Below are positions 17,875 to 28,039 of a stretch of 64,000 nucleotides of DNA, in pieces. A program made the translations under genes and the position numbers. Below the pieces are notes generated by a model. It searched no databases, had not been told where the DNA came from, and saw only the letters and a program-made list of their open reading frames with translations. Within the stretch, counting starts at the first letter, position 1; each line of letters starts with the position of its first letter. The DNA comes from Pseudomonas sp. LRP2-20 (GTDB lineage: Bacteria; Pseudomonadota; Gammaproteobacteria; Pseudomonadales; Pseudomonadaceae), in contig NZ_AP025944.1 in NCBI RefSeq assembly GCF_024349685.1, positions 4,780,001 through 4,844,000 on the forward strand. Direction: 5' to 3'.

Positions 17875-18990
17875 ATGATCAAGATTTCCAAGCTGTTCGC
17901 CGCAATGGTACTGGCCGGGGTAGCCAGCCATTCGTTTGCCGCCGATACCATCAAGATCGGGATCGCGGGCCCCAAGACCGGCCCTGTGACCCAGTACGGC
18001 GACATGCAGTTCATCGGCGCCAAGCAGGCCATCAAGGATATCAACGCCAAGGGCGGCGTCGATGGCAAGATGCTCGAAGCCAAGGAATACGACGACGCCT
18101 GCGACCCTAAACAGGCCGTGGCAGTCGCCAACAAAGTGGTCAACGACGGCGTCAAGTTCGTCATCGGCCACCTGTGCTCCAGCTCCACCCAGCCAGCGTC
18201 CGACATCTACGAAGACGAAGGCGTGATCATGATCACCCCGGCGGCCACCTCGCCGGAAATCACCGCCCGTGGCTACAAACTGATCTTCCGCACCATCGGC
18301 CTGGACAGCGCTCAGGGCCCGGCGGCCGGCAACTACATCGCCGACCACGTCAAGCCGAAGGTCGTCGCGGTACTGCACGACAAGCAGCAGTACGGTGAAG
18401 GCATCGCCACCGCGGTCAAGCAGACGCTGGAGAAGAAAGGCACCAAGGTTGCCGTCTTCGAAGGCCTCAACGCCGGTGACAAGGACTTCTCCTCGATCAT
18501 CCAGAAGCTCAAGCAGAACAACGTCGACTTCGTCTACTACGGCGGCTACCACCCAGAGCTGGGCCTGATCCTGCGCCAAGCCCAGGAAAAAGGCCTGAAA
18601 GCCAAGTTCATGGGTCCGGAAGGCGTGGGTAACGACTCCATCTCGCAAATCGCCCAGAACGCCTCCGAAGGCCTGCTGGTCACCCTGCCGAAGTCGTTCG
18701 ATGCAGACCCAGAGAACAAAGCCATCGTCGACGCCATCAAGGCCGACGGCAAGGACCCAAGCGGCCCGTTCGTGTTCCCGGCCTACTCGGCTGTCGAACT
18801 GATCGCCAAAGGTATCGAAGCGGCCAAGTCCGAAGACACCGACAAGGTGGCAGCCGCCATCCACGCCGGCTCCTTCAAGACCCCGACCGGCACCTTGTCG
18901 TACGACGAGAAGGGCGACCTGAAAGACTTCAAGTTCGTGGTCTACGAATGGCACTTCGGCAAGCCGAAGACCGAAGTCTCCCCTCAGTAA
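17875..18990 (+). CDS. braC: Branched-chain amino acid periplasmic binding protein
   Basis: A 371-residue periplasmic protein that captures Leu/Ile/Val (and in P. aeruginosa also Ala/Thr) for the BraDEFG transporter. The signal peptide (MIKISKLFAAMVLAGVASHSFA) is cut before ADTIKIGIAGPKTGPVTQYGD. The type I periplasmic-binding fold is clear (VKFVIGHLCSSSTQPASDIYEDEGVIMITPAATSPEIT). Two cysteines (in DDACD and HLCSS) match the disulphide of LivJ-type proteins. It is separated from braD by a terminator-like hairpin, which would let it be made in excess over the membrane subunits. Confidence 0.96.
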   Translation: MIKISKLFAAMVLAGVASHSFAADTIKIGIAGPKTGPVTQYGDMQFIGAKQAIKDINAKGGVDGKMLEAKEYDDACDPKQAVAVANKVVNDGVKFVIGHLCSSSTQPASDIYEDEGVIMITPAATSPEITARGYKLIFRTIGLDSAQGPAAGNYIADHVKPKVVAVLHDKQQYGEGIATAVKQTLEKKGTKVAVFEGLNAGDKDFSSIIQKLKQNNVDFVYYGGYHPELGLILRQAQEKGLKAKFMGPEGVGNDSISQIAQNASEGLLVTLPKSFDADPENKAIVDAIKADGKDPSGPFVFPAYSAVELIAKGIEAAKSEDTDKVAAAIHAGSFKTPTGTLSYDEKGDLKDFKFVVYEWHFGKPKTEVSPQ

Positions 18991-19016
18991 CTGCGTGACT
19001 AATAGCTGACCGTAGA

Positions 19017-19047
19017 AGCCCACTGTGCGAGCAGTGGGCTTTGTTTT
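19017..19047 (+). terminator. Hairpin between braC and braD
   Basis: AGCCCACTG at 19017-19025 and CAGTGGGCT at 19032-19040 form a perfect 9-bp stem with a 6-base loop, followed by TTGTTTT. It starts 26 bases after the braC stop. As braDEFG has no obvious strong promoter of its own, it probably acts as a partial terminator that sets the ratio of binding protein to permease. Confidence 0.85.
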
Positions 19048-19175
19048 ACGAGGTTCATGGGCCTGATCCCCGCGATCCGGGGGCCGACCCACCTGAAAAT
19101 CTTAAAACCGTCACCCGCGGTTTCCTGGCCTACCCCCGCCAGCGAAATGCAAATCAGGTTTTTAGGAGCGCTGTA

Positions 19176-20095
<920 letters not shown>

Positions 20096-20099
<4 letters not shown>

Positions 20100-21352
20100 A
20101 CAGAAATCTCAAACAGGCGTTCTTCAGCGCCTTGCTGGTCTGGGCCGTGGCCTTCCCGGTGCTGGGCCTGAAACTGAGCATCGATGGCATCAGCCTGGCG
20201 GTGCACAGCCAGGGTTCGTTCACCATCAGCATCATCGCCGTGTGCTCGGTACTGATGTTCCTGCGCGTGCTGTTCGACAAGCAGTGGAACTCGGTGATGG
20301 GCCGTCGCTCGGATCGCAAGCTGATCCCGCCAGCCGTCAGCAACTACCTGACCCTGCCGAAAACCCAGCGCTATGTGATCATCGGCCTGATCGTCGCGGC
20401 GCTGGTGTGGCCGTTCTTCGGCTCGCGCGGGGCGGTCGACATCGCCACGCTGATCCTGATCTACGTACTGCTGGGCCTGGGCCTGAACATCGTGGTCGGC
20501 CTGGCCGGTCTGCTCGACCTCGGTTACGTCGGCTTCTACGCCGTCGGTGCCTACAGCTACGCGATGCTCTCGCACTACCTGGGCTGGAGCTTCTGGGTCT
20601 GCCTGCCGATCGCCGGTCTGATGGCTGCTACCTTCGGCTTCCTGCTCGGCTTCCCGGTGCTGCGCTTGCGCGGTGACTACCTGGCAATCGTGACCCTCGG
20701 CTTCGGCGAGATCATCCGCCTGTTCCTGCGTAACCTCACCGACTGGACCGGCGGCCCCAACGGCATCAGCAACATCCCCAAGCCGGAGTTCTTCGGCCTG
20801 ACCTTCGAGCGCAAGGCTGCCGAAGGGATGCAGACCTTCCACGAGTTCTTCGGGCTGGAATACAACTCGATCAACAAGGTCATCTTCCTCTACCTGGTCG
20901 CACTGCTGCTGGCCCTGCTGGCGCTATTCGTGATCAACCGCCTGCTGCGCATGCCGATCGGCCGTGCCTGGGAAGCGCTGCGCGAGGACGAGATCGCCTG
21001 CCGTGCGCTGGGCCTGAACCCTACCGTGATCAAGCTCTCGGCTTTCACCCTGGGTGCCTGCTTCGCCGGTTTCGCCGGCAGCTTCTTCGCTGCGCGCCAG
21101 GGCCTGGTGACGCCGGAGTCGTTCACTTTCATCGAGTCGGCGATCATCCTCGCCATCGTCGTGCTCGGCGGCATGGGTTCACAACTGGGCGTGATTCTCG
21201 CGGCCATCGTGATGATCCTGCTGCCGGAGCTGATGCGTGAGTTCAGCGAATACCGGATGCTGATGTTCGGTGCGCTGATGGTGTTGATGATGATCTGGCG
21301 TCCGCAAGGCCTGCTGCCTATGCAACGTCCCCACATGGAGCTGCATCGATGA
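20096..21352 (+). CDS. braE: Branched-chain amino acid ABC permease BraE/LivM
   Basis: A 418-residue inner-membrane permease. An extended N terminus with two helices and a linker (about residues 1-100) precedes the conserved LivM core ([98 protein letters not shown]), which contains the EAA-like loop. It overlaps both neighbours by four bases. Confidence 0.96.
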
Positions 21353-22116
21353 GCCGTGAAATTCTGCAAGTCAGCGGCCTGAGCATGCGCTTCGGCGGCT
21401 TGTTGGCGGTCAACGGCGTGGCCCTGACCGTCAAGGAAAAACAGGTGGTGGCGCTGATCGGCCCGAACGGCGCCGGCAAGACTACGGTGTTCAACTGCCT
21501 GACCGGCTTCTACAAGCCTAGCGGCGGCACCATCCTGCTCGACGGCCAGCCGATCCAGGGCCTGGCCGGTCACCAGATCGCCCGCAAGGGCGTGGTGCGA
21601 ACCTTCCAGAACGTGCGCCTGTTCAAGGAAATGACTGCGCTGGAAAACCTGCTGATCGCCCAGCACCGCCACCTTAACACCAACTTCTTCGCCGGCCTGT
21701 TCAAGACACCAAGCTTCCGCCGCAGCGAGAAGGAGGCCATGGAACGCGCGCAGTACTGGCTGGAGAAGGTCAACCTGACCGAGTTCGCCAACCGTACTGC
21801 CGGCACCCTCGCCTACGGCCAGCAACGCCGCCTGGAAATCGCCCGCTGCATGATGACCCAGCCACGGATCATCATGCTCGACGAACCGGCCGCCGGCCTG
21901 AACCCGAAGGAAACCGAAGACCTCAAGGCGCTGATCGCCTACCTGCGTGAGTCGCACAACGTCACCGTGCTGCTGATCGAACACGACATGAAGCTGGTGA
22001 TGAGCATCTCCGACCACATCGTCGTGATCAACCAGGGCACGCCCCTGGCCCACGGCACGCCGGAAGAGATCCGCGACAACCCTGACGTGATCAAAGCCTA
22101 CCTGGGGGAAGCGTAA
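21349..22116 (+). CDS. braF: Branched-chain amino acid ABC ATPase BraF/LivG
   Basis: A 255-residue cytoplasmic ATPase. Walker A is GPNGAGKTT, the signature region is [15 protein letters not shown] (the LivG variant of LSGGQ), Walker B is [13 protein letters not shown], and the switch His is in [11 protein letters not shown]. It pairs with BraG to power the transporter. The start overlaps braE by four bases and the stop is immediately followed by the braG ATG. Confidence 0.97.
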   Translation: MSREILQVSGLSMRFGGLLAVNGVALTVKEKQVVALIGPNGAGKTTVFNCLTGFYKPSGGTILLDGQPIQGLAGHQIARKGVVRTFQNVRLFKEMTALENLLIAQHRHLNTNFFAGLFKTPSFRRSEKEAMERAQYWLEKVNLTEFANRTAGTLAYGQQRRLEIARCMMTQPRIIMLDEPAAGLNPKETEDLKALIAYLRESHNVTVLLIEHDMKLVMSISDHIVVINQGTPLAHGTPEEIRDNPDVIKAYLGEA

Positions 22117-22818
<702 letters not shown>

Positions 22819-22821
22819 ATG

Positions 22822-22846
22822 AAAAAGGGCCTTCGGGCCCTTTTTT
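22822..22846 (+). terminator. Intrinsic terminator of the bra operon
   Basis: GGGCC (22827-22831), loop TTCG, GGCCC (22836-22840), with flanking A5 and T6 runs that extend the stem and supply the U-tract. It is four bases past the braG stop codon. Confidence 0.93.
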
Positions 22847-22865
22847 CTGCCTGTCACAAATGTGT

Positions 22866-22961
22866 CGGCCTCTTCGCGGGCAAGCCCGCTCCCACAGGTT
22901 CTGCAGAGTTTCAGAACCTGTGGGATCCCTGTGGGAGCGGGCTTGCCCGCGAAGAAGCCGG
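22866..22961. repeat. REP inverted pair (GCAAGC type)
   Basis: The left arm, 22866-22898, and right arm, 22928-22961, are near-perfect inverse copies of the P. putida REP (CTTCGCGGGCAAGCCCGCTCCCACAGG). They are separated by a 29-base spacer containing a smaller imperfect inverted repeat. The pair lies just downstream of the bra terminator. Confidence 0.9.
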
Positions 22962-23046
22962 CACAGGCTTACCAAAGGCTTGTGATCCCCGCCGAGCCTG
23001 AGTAACGTGGCCAGCTCTTTGGCAAAGATTCCCCGGAGCCCGCCCC

Positions 23047-23721
23047 ATGCGCCTCACCCCTACCCTGCTGCTCAGTGCCGTGCTGCCCCTGTTCGCCGGC
23101 TGCCAGTTGCTGGCCGAGCAGCCCCGTGACCCGAACATCGGTACCACGCGCATGCAGGGTGAGCTGAGCGCAGGTGGCGGCCGGCTGCTGTTCAAACCCT
23201 GTGGTGAGAGCCGCCACTTCGTGATCAACGATGTCGCCGGCACCGGCATCCTCCAGGAGTCAGTCAACCTGGCCAAGGACGCCAACGCCAAGCTGTTCGC
23301 CGACGTGCGCGGGCGCCTCACCGGTGCCAAGCAGGCCGACAACGATGGCCAGCTGGAGGTCAGCCGCCTGTACCGCCTGGAGCCGTCCACCCGCGCCTGC
23401 GACGACCCCAACTTCAAGCAGCTGACCTTGCGCGCCAATGGCCATGAACCGGATTGGGACATCAAGGCCAGTGGCAAGGGCATGGTGCTCAACCGCGTCG
23501 GCAAAGACCCACTGCCCTTGCCGTTCCTCGAAGAAGAAGTGCCCGGCGGTGGCCTGACCCTGACCAGCGAAGCCAACGGCCAGCATGTTGAACTGTGGGT
23601 CGCCCCACAACGCTGCGTCGATGCCGCCACGGGCGCCGTGCGCCACCTGCGCGCCGAGCTGCGTATCGACGGCCAGACCTTGCGCGGCTGCGGTTACTAC
23701 GGCGGCGCGCGCGACAACTGA
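23047..23721 (+). CDS. Predicted outer-membrane lipoprotein (COG3650-like)
   Basis: A 224-residue lipoprotein. The signal (TPTLLLSAVLPLFAGC) has a lipobox with Cys19. The mature part has the pattern of COG3650/YajG-like envelope proteins: a first beta domain (MQGELSAGGGRLLFKPCGESRHFVINDVAGTG), then ARANGHEPDWDIKASG-type and LWVAPQRCVDAATGAVRHLRAELRIDGQTLRGCGYYGG near the end. Four cysteines in the mature part may form disulphides. Function unknown. It stands alone before the FAD oxidoreductase. Confidence 0.8.
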   Translation: MRLTPTLLLSAVLPLFAGCQLLAEQPRDPNIGTTRMQGELSAGGGRLLFKPCGESRHFVINDVAGTGILQESVNLAKDANAKLFADVRGRLTGAKQADNDGQLEVSRLYRLEPSTRACDDPNFKQLTLRANGHEPDWDIKASGKGMVLNRVGKDPLPLPFLEEEVPGGGLTLTSEANGQHVELWVAPQRCVDAATGAVRHLRAELRIDGQTLRGCGYYGGARDN

Positions 23722-23824
23722 TCGCCGGGCGCTTTTATCCTGCCAGTCAGGGCGGCGAACAGCTTATACTTGGCGGTTTGTGTAAAGCCGCCGGCCGCCC
23801 ATGGCCGGGATACTGGACCCTGCC

Positions 23825-25432
23825 ATGCTACGAATCACCGAACTGAAGCTGCCCCTGGACCATCCCGACGAAGCCCTGCGTGAAGCCATCGTCCAGCGCC
23901 TGGGCATCCGCGACGAGCAACTGCTCAGCTTCAACCTGTTCAAACGCAGTTACGATGCGCGCAAGAAGAACAGCGAACTGCTGTTCATCTACACCATCGA
24001 CCTGGAAGCCAGCAACGAAGCCGAACTTCTCAGCAAGTTCGCCGACGATCACAACATCGGCGTGGCCCCGGACGTTACCTACAAGTTCGTCGGCCAGGCC
24101 CCGGCCGATCTGCAGGAACGCCCGATCGTGGTCGGCTTCGGCCCGTGCGGTATCTTTGCCGGCCTGCTGCTGGCGCAGATGGGCTTCAAGCCGATCATCC
24201 TCGAACGTGGCAAGGAAGTACGCCAGCGCACCAAGGACACCTGGGGCCTGTGGCGCAAAAGCGTGCTCAATCCCGAGTCCAACGTGCAGTTCGGTGAAGG
24301 CGGCGCCGGGACCTTCTCCGACGGCAAGCTCTACAGCCAGATCAAGGACCCGAACCACCACGGCCGCAAGGTCCTGGAAGAGTTCGTCAAGGCCGGTGCG
24401 CCAGACGAGATCCTGTACATCAACAAACCGCACATCGGCACCTTCCGCCTGACCGGCATGGTCGAGCAGATGCGCCAGGACATGATTGCCCTCGGCGCCG
24501 AAGTGCGCTTCCAGGAGAAAGTCACCGACCTGCTGATCGAAGACGGCCAGCTGACTGGCGTGGTGCTGGAGAGTGGCGAGCAGCTGCACTCGCGCCATGT
24601 GGTCCTGGCCCTCGGCCACAGCGCCCGCGACACCTTCCGCATGCTGCACGCCAAGGGGGTGTACATGGAAGCCAAGCCGTTCTCGGTGGGTTTCCGTATC
24701 GAGCATCCACAAACGCTGATCGACAAGGCGCGCCTGGGCAAGTATGCCGGCCACCCGAAACTCGGCGCGGCCGACTACAAGCTGGTGTATCACGCCAAGA
24801 ACGGTCGCTCGGTGTACAGCTTCTGCATGTGCCCGGGCGGCACCGTGGTCGCGGCCACCAGCGAACCGGGCCGCGTCGTTACCAATGGCATGAGCCAGTA
24901 CTCGCGTAACGAGCGCAACGCCAACTCCGGCATCGTCGTCGGCATCGACCCCGAGCGCGACTACCCGGGTGGCCCGCTGGCCGGTATCGAGTTGCAGGAG
25001 CGCCTGGAAGCCCACGCCTACGTCATGGGCGGCAGCAACTACCAGGCGCCGGCGCAGCTGGTGGGCGACTTCGTCGCTGGCAAGCCGTCCACCGCCCTGG
25101 GCAGCGTCGAGCCGTCGTACAAACCAGGGGTGACCTTGGGTGACCTGGCGCCGAGCCTGCCGGACTTCGCCATCGAGGCCATCCGCGAGGCACTGCCGGC
25201 ATTCGACCGCCAGATCAAAGGCTACAACCTGCATGATGCGGTGTTGACCGGGATCGAGACACGCACCTCGTCGCCACTGCGCATTACCCGTGGCGCTGAC
25301 TTCCAGAGCTTGAACCTGAAGGGGTTGTTCCCGGCAGGTGAAGGTGCCGGGTATGCCGGCGGCATTCTTTCGGCAGGTGTGGATGGCATCCGCATTGCCG
25401 AAGCAGTGGCGCGGGATATGCTCGGGCTCTGA
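23825..25432 (+). CDS. FAD-dependent oxidoreductase (COG2509-like)
   Basis: A 535-residue flavoprotein. After an N-terminal ~90-residue domain (MLRITELKLPLDHPDEALREAIVQRLGI) comes the dinucleotide-binding segment PIVVGFGPCGIFAGLLLAQMGFKPIILERG, a GEGGAGTFSDGKLYSQI motif, and a C-terminal FAD contact (GLFPAGEGAGYAGGILSAGVDGIRIAEAVARD). This matches uncharacterised FAD-dependent dehydrogenases of the COG2509 type. The start at 23825 fits the family; an ATG at 23801 is possible, and neither has a strong ribosome-binding site. Substrate unknown. Confidence 0.85.
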   Translation: MLRITELKLPLDHPDEALREAIVQRLGIRDEQLLSFNLFKRSYDARKKNSELLFIYTIDLEASNEAELLSKFADDHNIGVAPDVTYKFVGQAPADLQERPIVVGFGPCGIFAGLLLAQMGFKPIILERGKEVRQRTKDTWGLWRKSVLNPESNVQFGEGGAGTFSDGKLYSQIKDPNHHGRKVLEEFVKAGAPDEILYINKPHIGTFRLTGMVEQMRQDMIALGAEVRFQEKVTDLLIEDGQLTGVVLESGEQLHSRHVVLALGHSARDTFRMLHAKGVYMEAKPFSVGFRIEHPQTLIDKARLGKYAGHPKLGAADYKLVYHAKNGRSVYSFCMCPGGTVVAATSEPGRVVTNGMSQYSRNERNANSGIVVGIDPERDYPGGPLAGIELQERLEAHAYVMGGSNYQAPAQLVGDFVAGKPSTALGSVEPSYKPGVTLGDLAPSLPDFAIEAIREALPAFDRQIKGYNLHDAVLTGIETRTSSPLRITRGADFQSLNLKGLFPAGEGAGYAGGILSAGVDGIRIAEAVARDMLGL

Positions 25433-25442
25433 GCTGCATTGC

Positions 25443-25550
25443 CTGGGCTGGCCTCTTCGCGGGTCAACCCGCTCCCACAGGGATTGCGCAGCCCTTGAAA
25501 ACTGTGCAGTACCTGTGGGAGCGGGTTGACCCGCGAAGAGGCCAGCCCAG
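25443..25550. repeat. REP inverted pair (GTCAACC variant)
   Basis: The left arm (25443-25481) and right arm (25512-25550) are perfectly complementary over nearly 39 bases (CTGGGCTGGCCTCTTCGCGG ... CTCCCACAGG). Both arms carry the same variant, GGGTCAACCC/GGGTTGACCC, instead of GGGCAAGCCC. The pair lies between the FAD oxidoreductase and a bidirectional terminator. Confidence 0.9.
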
Positions 25551-25555
25551 AAAAC

Positions 25556-25594
25556 GAAAAACCCCGAACAGTGCTGGACCGTTCGGGGTTTTTA
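25556..25594. terminator. Bidirectional terminator
   Basis: ACCCCGAAC (25561-25569) pairs with GTTCGGGGT (25581-25589) with an 11-base loop, flanked by A-run and T-run on the two sides. It sits between convergent genes and should stop transcription of both the FAD oxidoreductase and the SlyB-like gene. Confidence 0.88.
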
Positions 25595-25607
25595 CTTGCC
25601 GCGGCAA

Positions 25608-26072
25608 TCAGTGCGAAACGCGGCTGGTACCGTCAACGGTCATGATGCGCACGCGGTCGCCAACGCGGAAGACTTCATTCTCCTGCACGGCCTGGACATA
25701 GGCGCGCATGCTGCCATCGTCTTCGCGCACGGTGATTTCCACACCCTGGGTACGGGTGATGCCTTCCTCGGCAGCCGAACCTGCCAGGCCACCGGCAACG
25801 GCACCGATCACCGCAGCGACGACGCTGCCACGGCCACCGCCAACGGCGCTGCCAGCCACGCCACCGACGATGGCGCCAGCGCCACCGCCGATCGGGGTCT
25901 TGGTACCTTCGATCTTGACCGGACGCAGGGATTCGATGGTCCCCATGCGCACGGTCTGCACGCGACGGGCCTCATCACGGGAGTAGCTGTCACCGGTCAG
26001 GCTCGAGGCACAGCCACCGAGCAGCAGCGACATGGTGGTGAAAGTCGCCACCAGCAAAGCGGATTTACGCAT
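25608..26072 (-). CDS. Glycine-zipper outer-membrane lipoprotein (SlyB-like)
   Basis: A 154-residue lipoprotein. The signal peptide (MRKSALLVATFTTMSLLLGGC) ends in a lipobox. The middle is a glycine zipper, GGGAGAIVGGVAGSAVGGGRGS and VIGAVAGGLAGSAAEEG, as in the 17-kDa surface antigen/SlyB family, which inserts as paired helices in the outer membrane. The C-terminal SH3-like part is ITVREDDGSMRAYVQAVQENEVFRVGDRVRIM. The ATG at 26072 has a GGAGA site. It is probably a membrane-stress-related envelope stabiliser, by family. Confidence 0.88.
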   Translation of the reverse strand: MRKSALLVATFTTMSLLLGGCASSLTGDSYSRDEARRVQTVRMGTIESLRPVKIEGTKTPIGGGAGAIVGGVAGSAVGGGRGSVVAAVIGAVAGGLAGSAAEEGITRTQGVEITVREDDGSMRAYVQAVQENEVFRVGDRVRIMTVDGTSRVSH

Positions 26073-26268
26073 GGGTACAATCTCCAGAAAACAGGTGTCC
26101 ATTAGACGCTGCGCATTGACGGCTGTCACGGCGCTAACGCGAAAAATTTATTTCCATTCAGCCCCTGTACAGCCACGTAGGGCAGTAATGCGGGCGTTAC
26201 AGCTCAGACCAAGCATAGCCACGGATTACTTCATCGTCGTGTGCAGAAGTTGTGGCATCAGGAAAGCA

Positions 26269-26290
26269 AGGGGCCGCAAAAGCGGCCCCA
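26269..26290 (-). terminator. Terminator-like hairpin after pdxH
   Basis: GGGGCCGC / GCGGCCCC with an AAAA loop, followed on the minus strand by TTGCTTTCC. It begins about six bases after the pdxH stop codon. Confidence 0.65.
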
Positions 26291-26295
26291 GGTTG

Positions 26296-26943
26296 TCACG
26301 GCGCCAGGCGCTCCCGCGCCCACTGGCCATCGACCAGGCGGTAGTTCAAGCGGTCATGCAGGCGGCTGGCTCGTCCTTGCCAGAACTCGATCCGCTCCGG
26401 CAGCAAACGGTAGCCGCCCCAATGCTCCGGGCAATGCGGTTGGGTATCGGAAAAGCGCGCTTCGGTGGCCTTGACCAACCCTTCGAGCTCCTCACGATTG
26501 GCAATCACCCGACTCTGCGGCGAAGCCCAGGCCCCCAGGCGGCTGCCCAGCGGGCGTACCTGGTAGTAGTCATCCGACTCCTTGGCCGTGACCTTTTCCA
26601 CCCGCCCTTCGATCCGCACCTGGCGCTCCAGCGCCGGCCAGAAGAAGGTCATGGCAGCGAACGGGTTGGCCAGCAGCTGCTGGCCCTTGGCGCTGTCATA
26701 GTTGGTGAAGAAGGTGAAGCCACGGTCATCGAGGCCCTTGAGCAGCAGCACGCGGCAATGCGGGCGGCCCTCGCCATCGACCGTGGCGAGGGTCAGCGCG
26801 TTGGCCTCCACCGGCGGCTGCTCGGTCTTCACGGCATCGGCAAACCACTGGTGGAACAGGGCGAACGGCTCACCCGGGGCCTGGGCTTCAGCCAGGCCAT
26901 CACGGGTGTAGTCGCGGCGCATATCGGCCAGGGATTGGGTCAT
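26296..26943 (-). CDS. pdxH: Pyridoxamine/pyridoxine 5'-phosphate oxidase
   Basis: A 215-residue FMN enzyme that oxidises pyridoxamine/pyridoxine 5'-phosphate to pyridoxal 5'-phosphate, the last step of vitamin B6 synthesis and salvage. Typical blocks are [10 protein letters not shown] near the N terminus, [30 protein letters not shown] (FMN phosphate contacts), [35 protein letters not shown], and the C-terminal [20 protein letters not shown] and RLAP end. Length is as expected. It stands 19 bases downstream of the OmpA-like lipoprotein gene and may be cotranscribed with it. Confidence 0.97.
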   Translation of the reverse strand: MTQSLADMRRDYTRDGLAEAQAPGEPFALFHQWFADAVKTEQPPVEANALTLATVDGEGRPHCRVLLLKGLDDRGFTFFTNYDSAKGQQLLANPFAAMTFFWPALERQVRIEGRVEKVTAKESDDYYQVRPLGSRLGAWASPQSRVIANREELEGLVKATEARFSDTQPHCPEHWGGYRLLPERIEFWQGRASRLHDRLNYRLVDGQWARERLAP

Positions 26944-26962
26944 GGCTGCGTTTCCTTGACGA

Positions 26963-27940
26963 TCAGTTGGTCTTCGCAGGGCTGTTGGCGGCTACTTTCT
27001 TGTCGGTGGCAGCAGCCTTCTTGGCGGCAGGCTTGGCTGGCGCGGCTTTTTTCTTGGCGGTGGCCTTCGCCGCAGGTTTGGCTGCGGCTTTTTTCGCTGC
27101 TGGCTTGGCGGCCGGTTTCTTGGTCTCGACAGGCTTGGCGGCAGGCGCCTTGGCATCCTGCACGGCAACCATCGAAGCCGGGGTTGCCACCGGGGCAGCC
27201 TGCTGGTACTTGGCCAGCAGGGCAACCATGGTGTTCTGCGGCGTCAGCAGCATTTCCACACGACGGTTCAGTGCGCGGCCTTCGGCACTGTCGTTGGCGG
27301 CGCGCGGCATTTCCGAGCCCATGCCCTTGAGCGACAGGCGGTCACGTTGCAGGCCACTCAGGCGGAAGATCGCCGATACCGAGGCGGCGCGCTCCAGGCT
27401 CAGCTTCTGGTTGGCAGCAGCCACACCGCTGCTGTCGGCATGGCCGAGTACCAGCACGGCAGTCTTCGAGTCACCTTCGACAGCCTTGGCCACGCGGGTG
27501 ATCGGGCCCAGGGTCATCGGCAGCAGCATGTTCGGACGATCCGGGTTGTACGAGCTGTCGACCGGGATGGTTACCACCAGCACGTTGTCGCGGCGCTCCA
27601 GCTCCAGCTTGCTGTCCTTGACCGCTTCACGCAGCTTCGGCTCGTACTGGTCCAACCAGGCCTGGGTGGCCTTTTCGTCAATCTTCGGCACCGCTGGCCC
27701 TTTGGCCTGCTGGTCGTCACCGCCAAACGGCCACCACCAGTGACTGGCGCTCTCGGACTTGGCATCGGCCTTGGCGACTTTATCGGTTACCGCCGCTTTC
27801 ACTTCCTTGTCGGCTACCTTGTCCGAACCGAACGGCCACCAGCTGCTACCGCCTTCCTTGGAGGCGTCCTGGGAGTGGCTGGCGCAACCGGTCATAGCGG
27901 CCAGGCACAGGGCGAGAGCTAAGGTTTTATGTGAAGACAT
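26963..27940 (-). CDS. OmpA-family lipoprotein with histone-H1-like Ala/Lys tail
   Basis: A 325-residue lipoprotein. The signal ([19 protein letters not shown]) has a lipobox. Two similar aromatic motifs follow ([10 protein letters not shown] and [11 protein letters not shown]). An OmpA/MotB peptidoglycan-binding domain occupies about residues 95-235 ([27 protein letters not shown], ending [14 protein letters not shown]). The last ~75 residues are a low-complexity tail of [15 protein letters not shown] repeats, resembling AlgP or histone H1. The start at 27940 fits the signal peptide; its ribosome-binding site is weak. Confidence 0.85.
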   Translation of the reverse strand: MSSHKTLALALCLAAMTGCASHSQDASKEGGSSWWPFGSDKVADKEVKAAVTDKVAKADAKSESASHWWWPFGGDDQQAKGPAVPKIDEKATQAWLDQYEPKLREAVKDSKLELERRDNVLVVTIPVDSSYNPDRPNMLLPMTLGPITRVAKAVEGDSKTAVLVLGHADSSGVAAANQKLSLERAASVSAIFRLSGLQRDRLSLKGMGSEMPRAANDSAEGRALNRRVEMLLTPQNTMVALLAKYQQAAPVATPASMVAVQDAKAPAAKPVETKKPAAKPAAKKAAAKPAAKATAKKKAAPAKPAAKKAAATDKKVAANSPAKTN

Positions 27941-28039
27941 CAGCGATACACCATGAAATTGAAAGATATTTTGCCAACGCACTTCAGGCGTTGGCATTGA
28001 GGATAGTCAAAGCGGTTGCCTAATACCCGCTTTACCCGA

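Noticed and set aside
17599..17878. Possible small genes upstream of braC
   Set aside because: Three overlapping frames, none with a good ribosome-binding site or coding bias; the stretch is better read as promoter and leader.
22866..22961. CRISPR array
   Set aside because: The repeats here are inverted REP pairs, not direct repeats with regular unique spacers.
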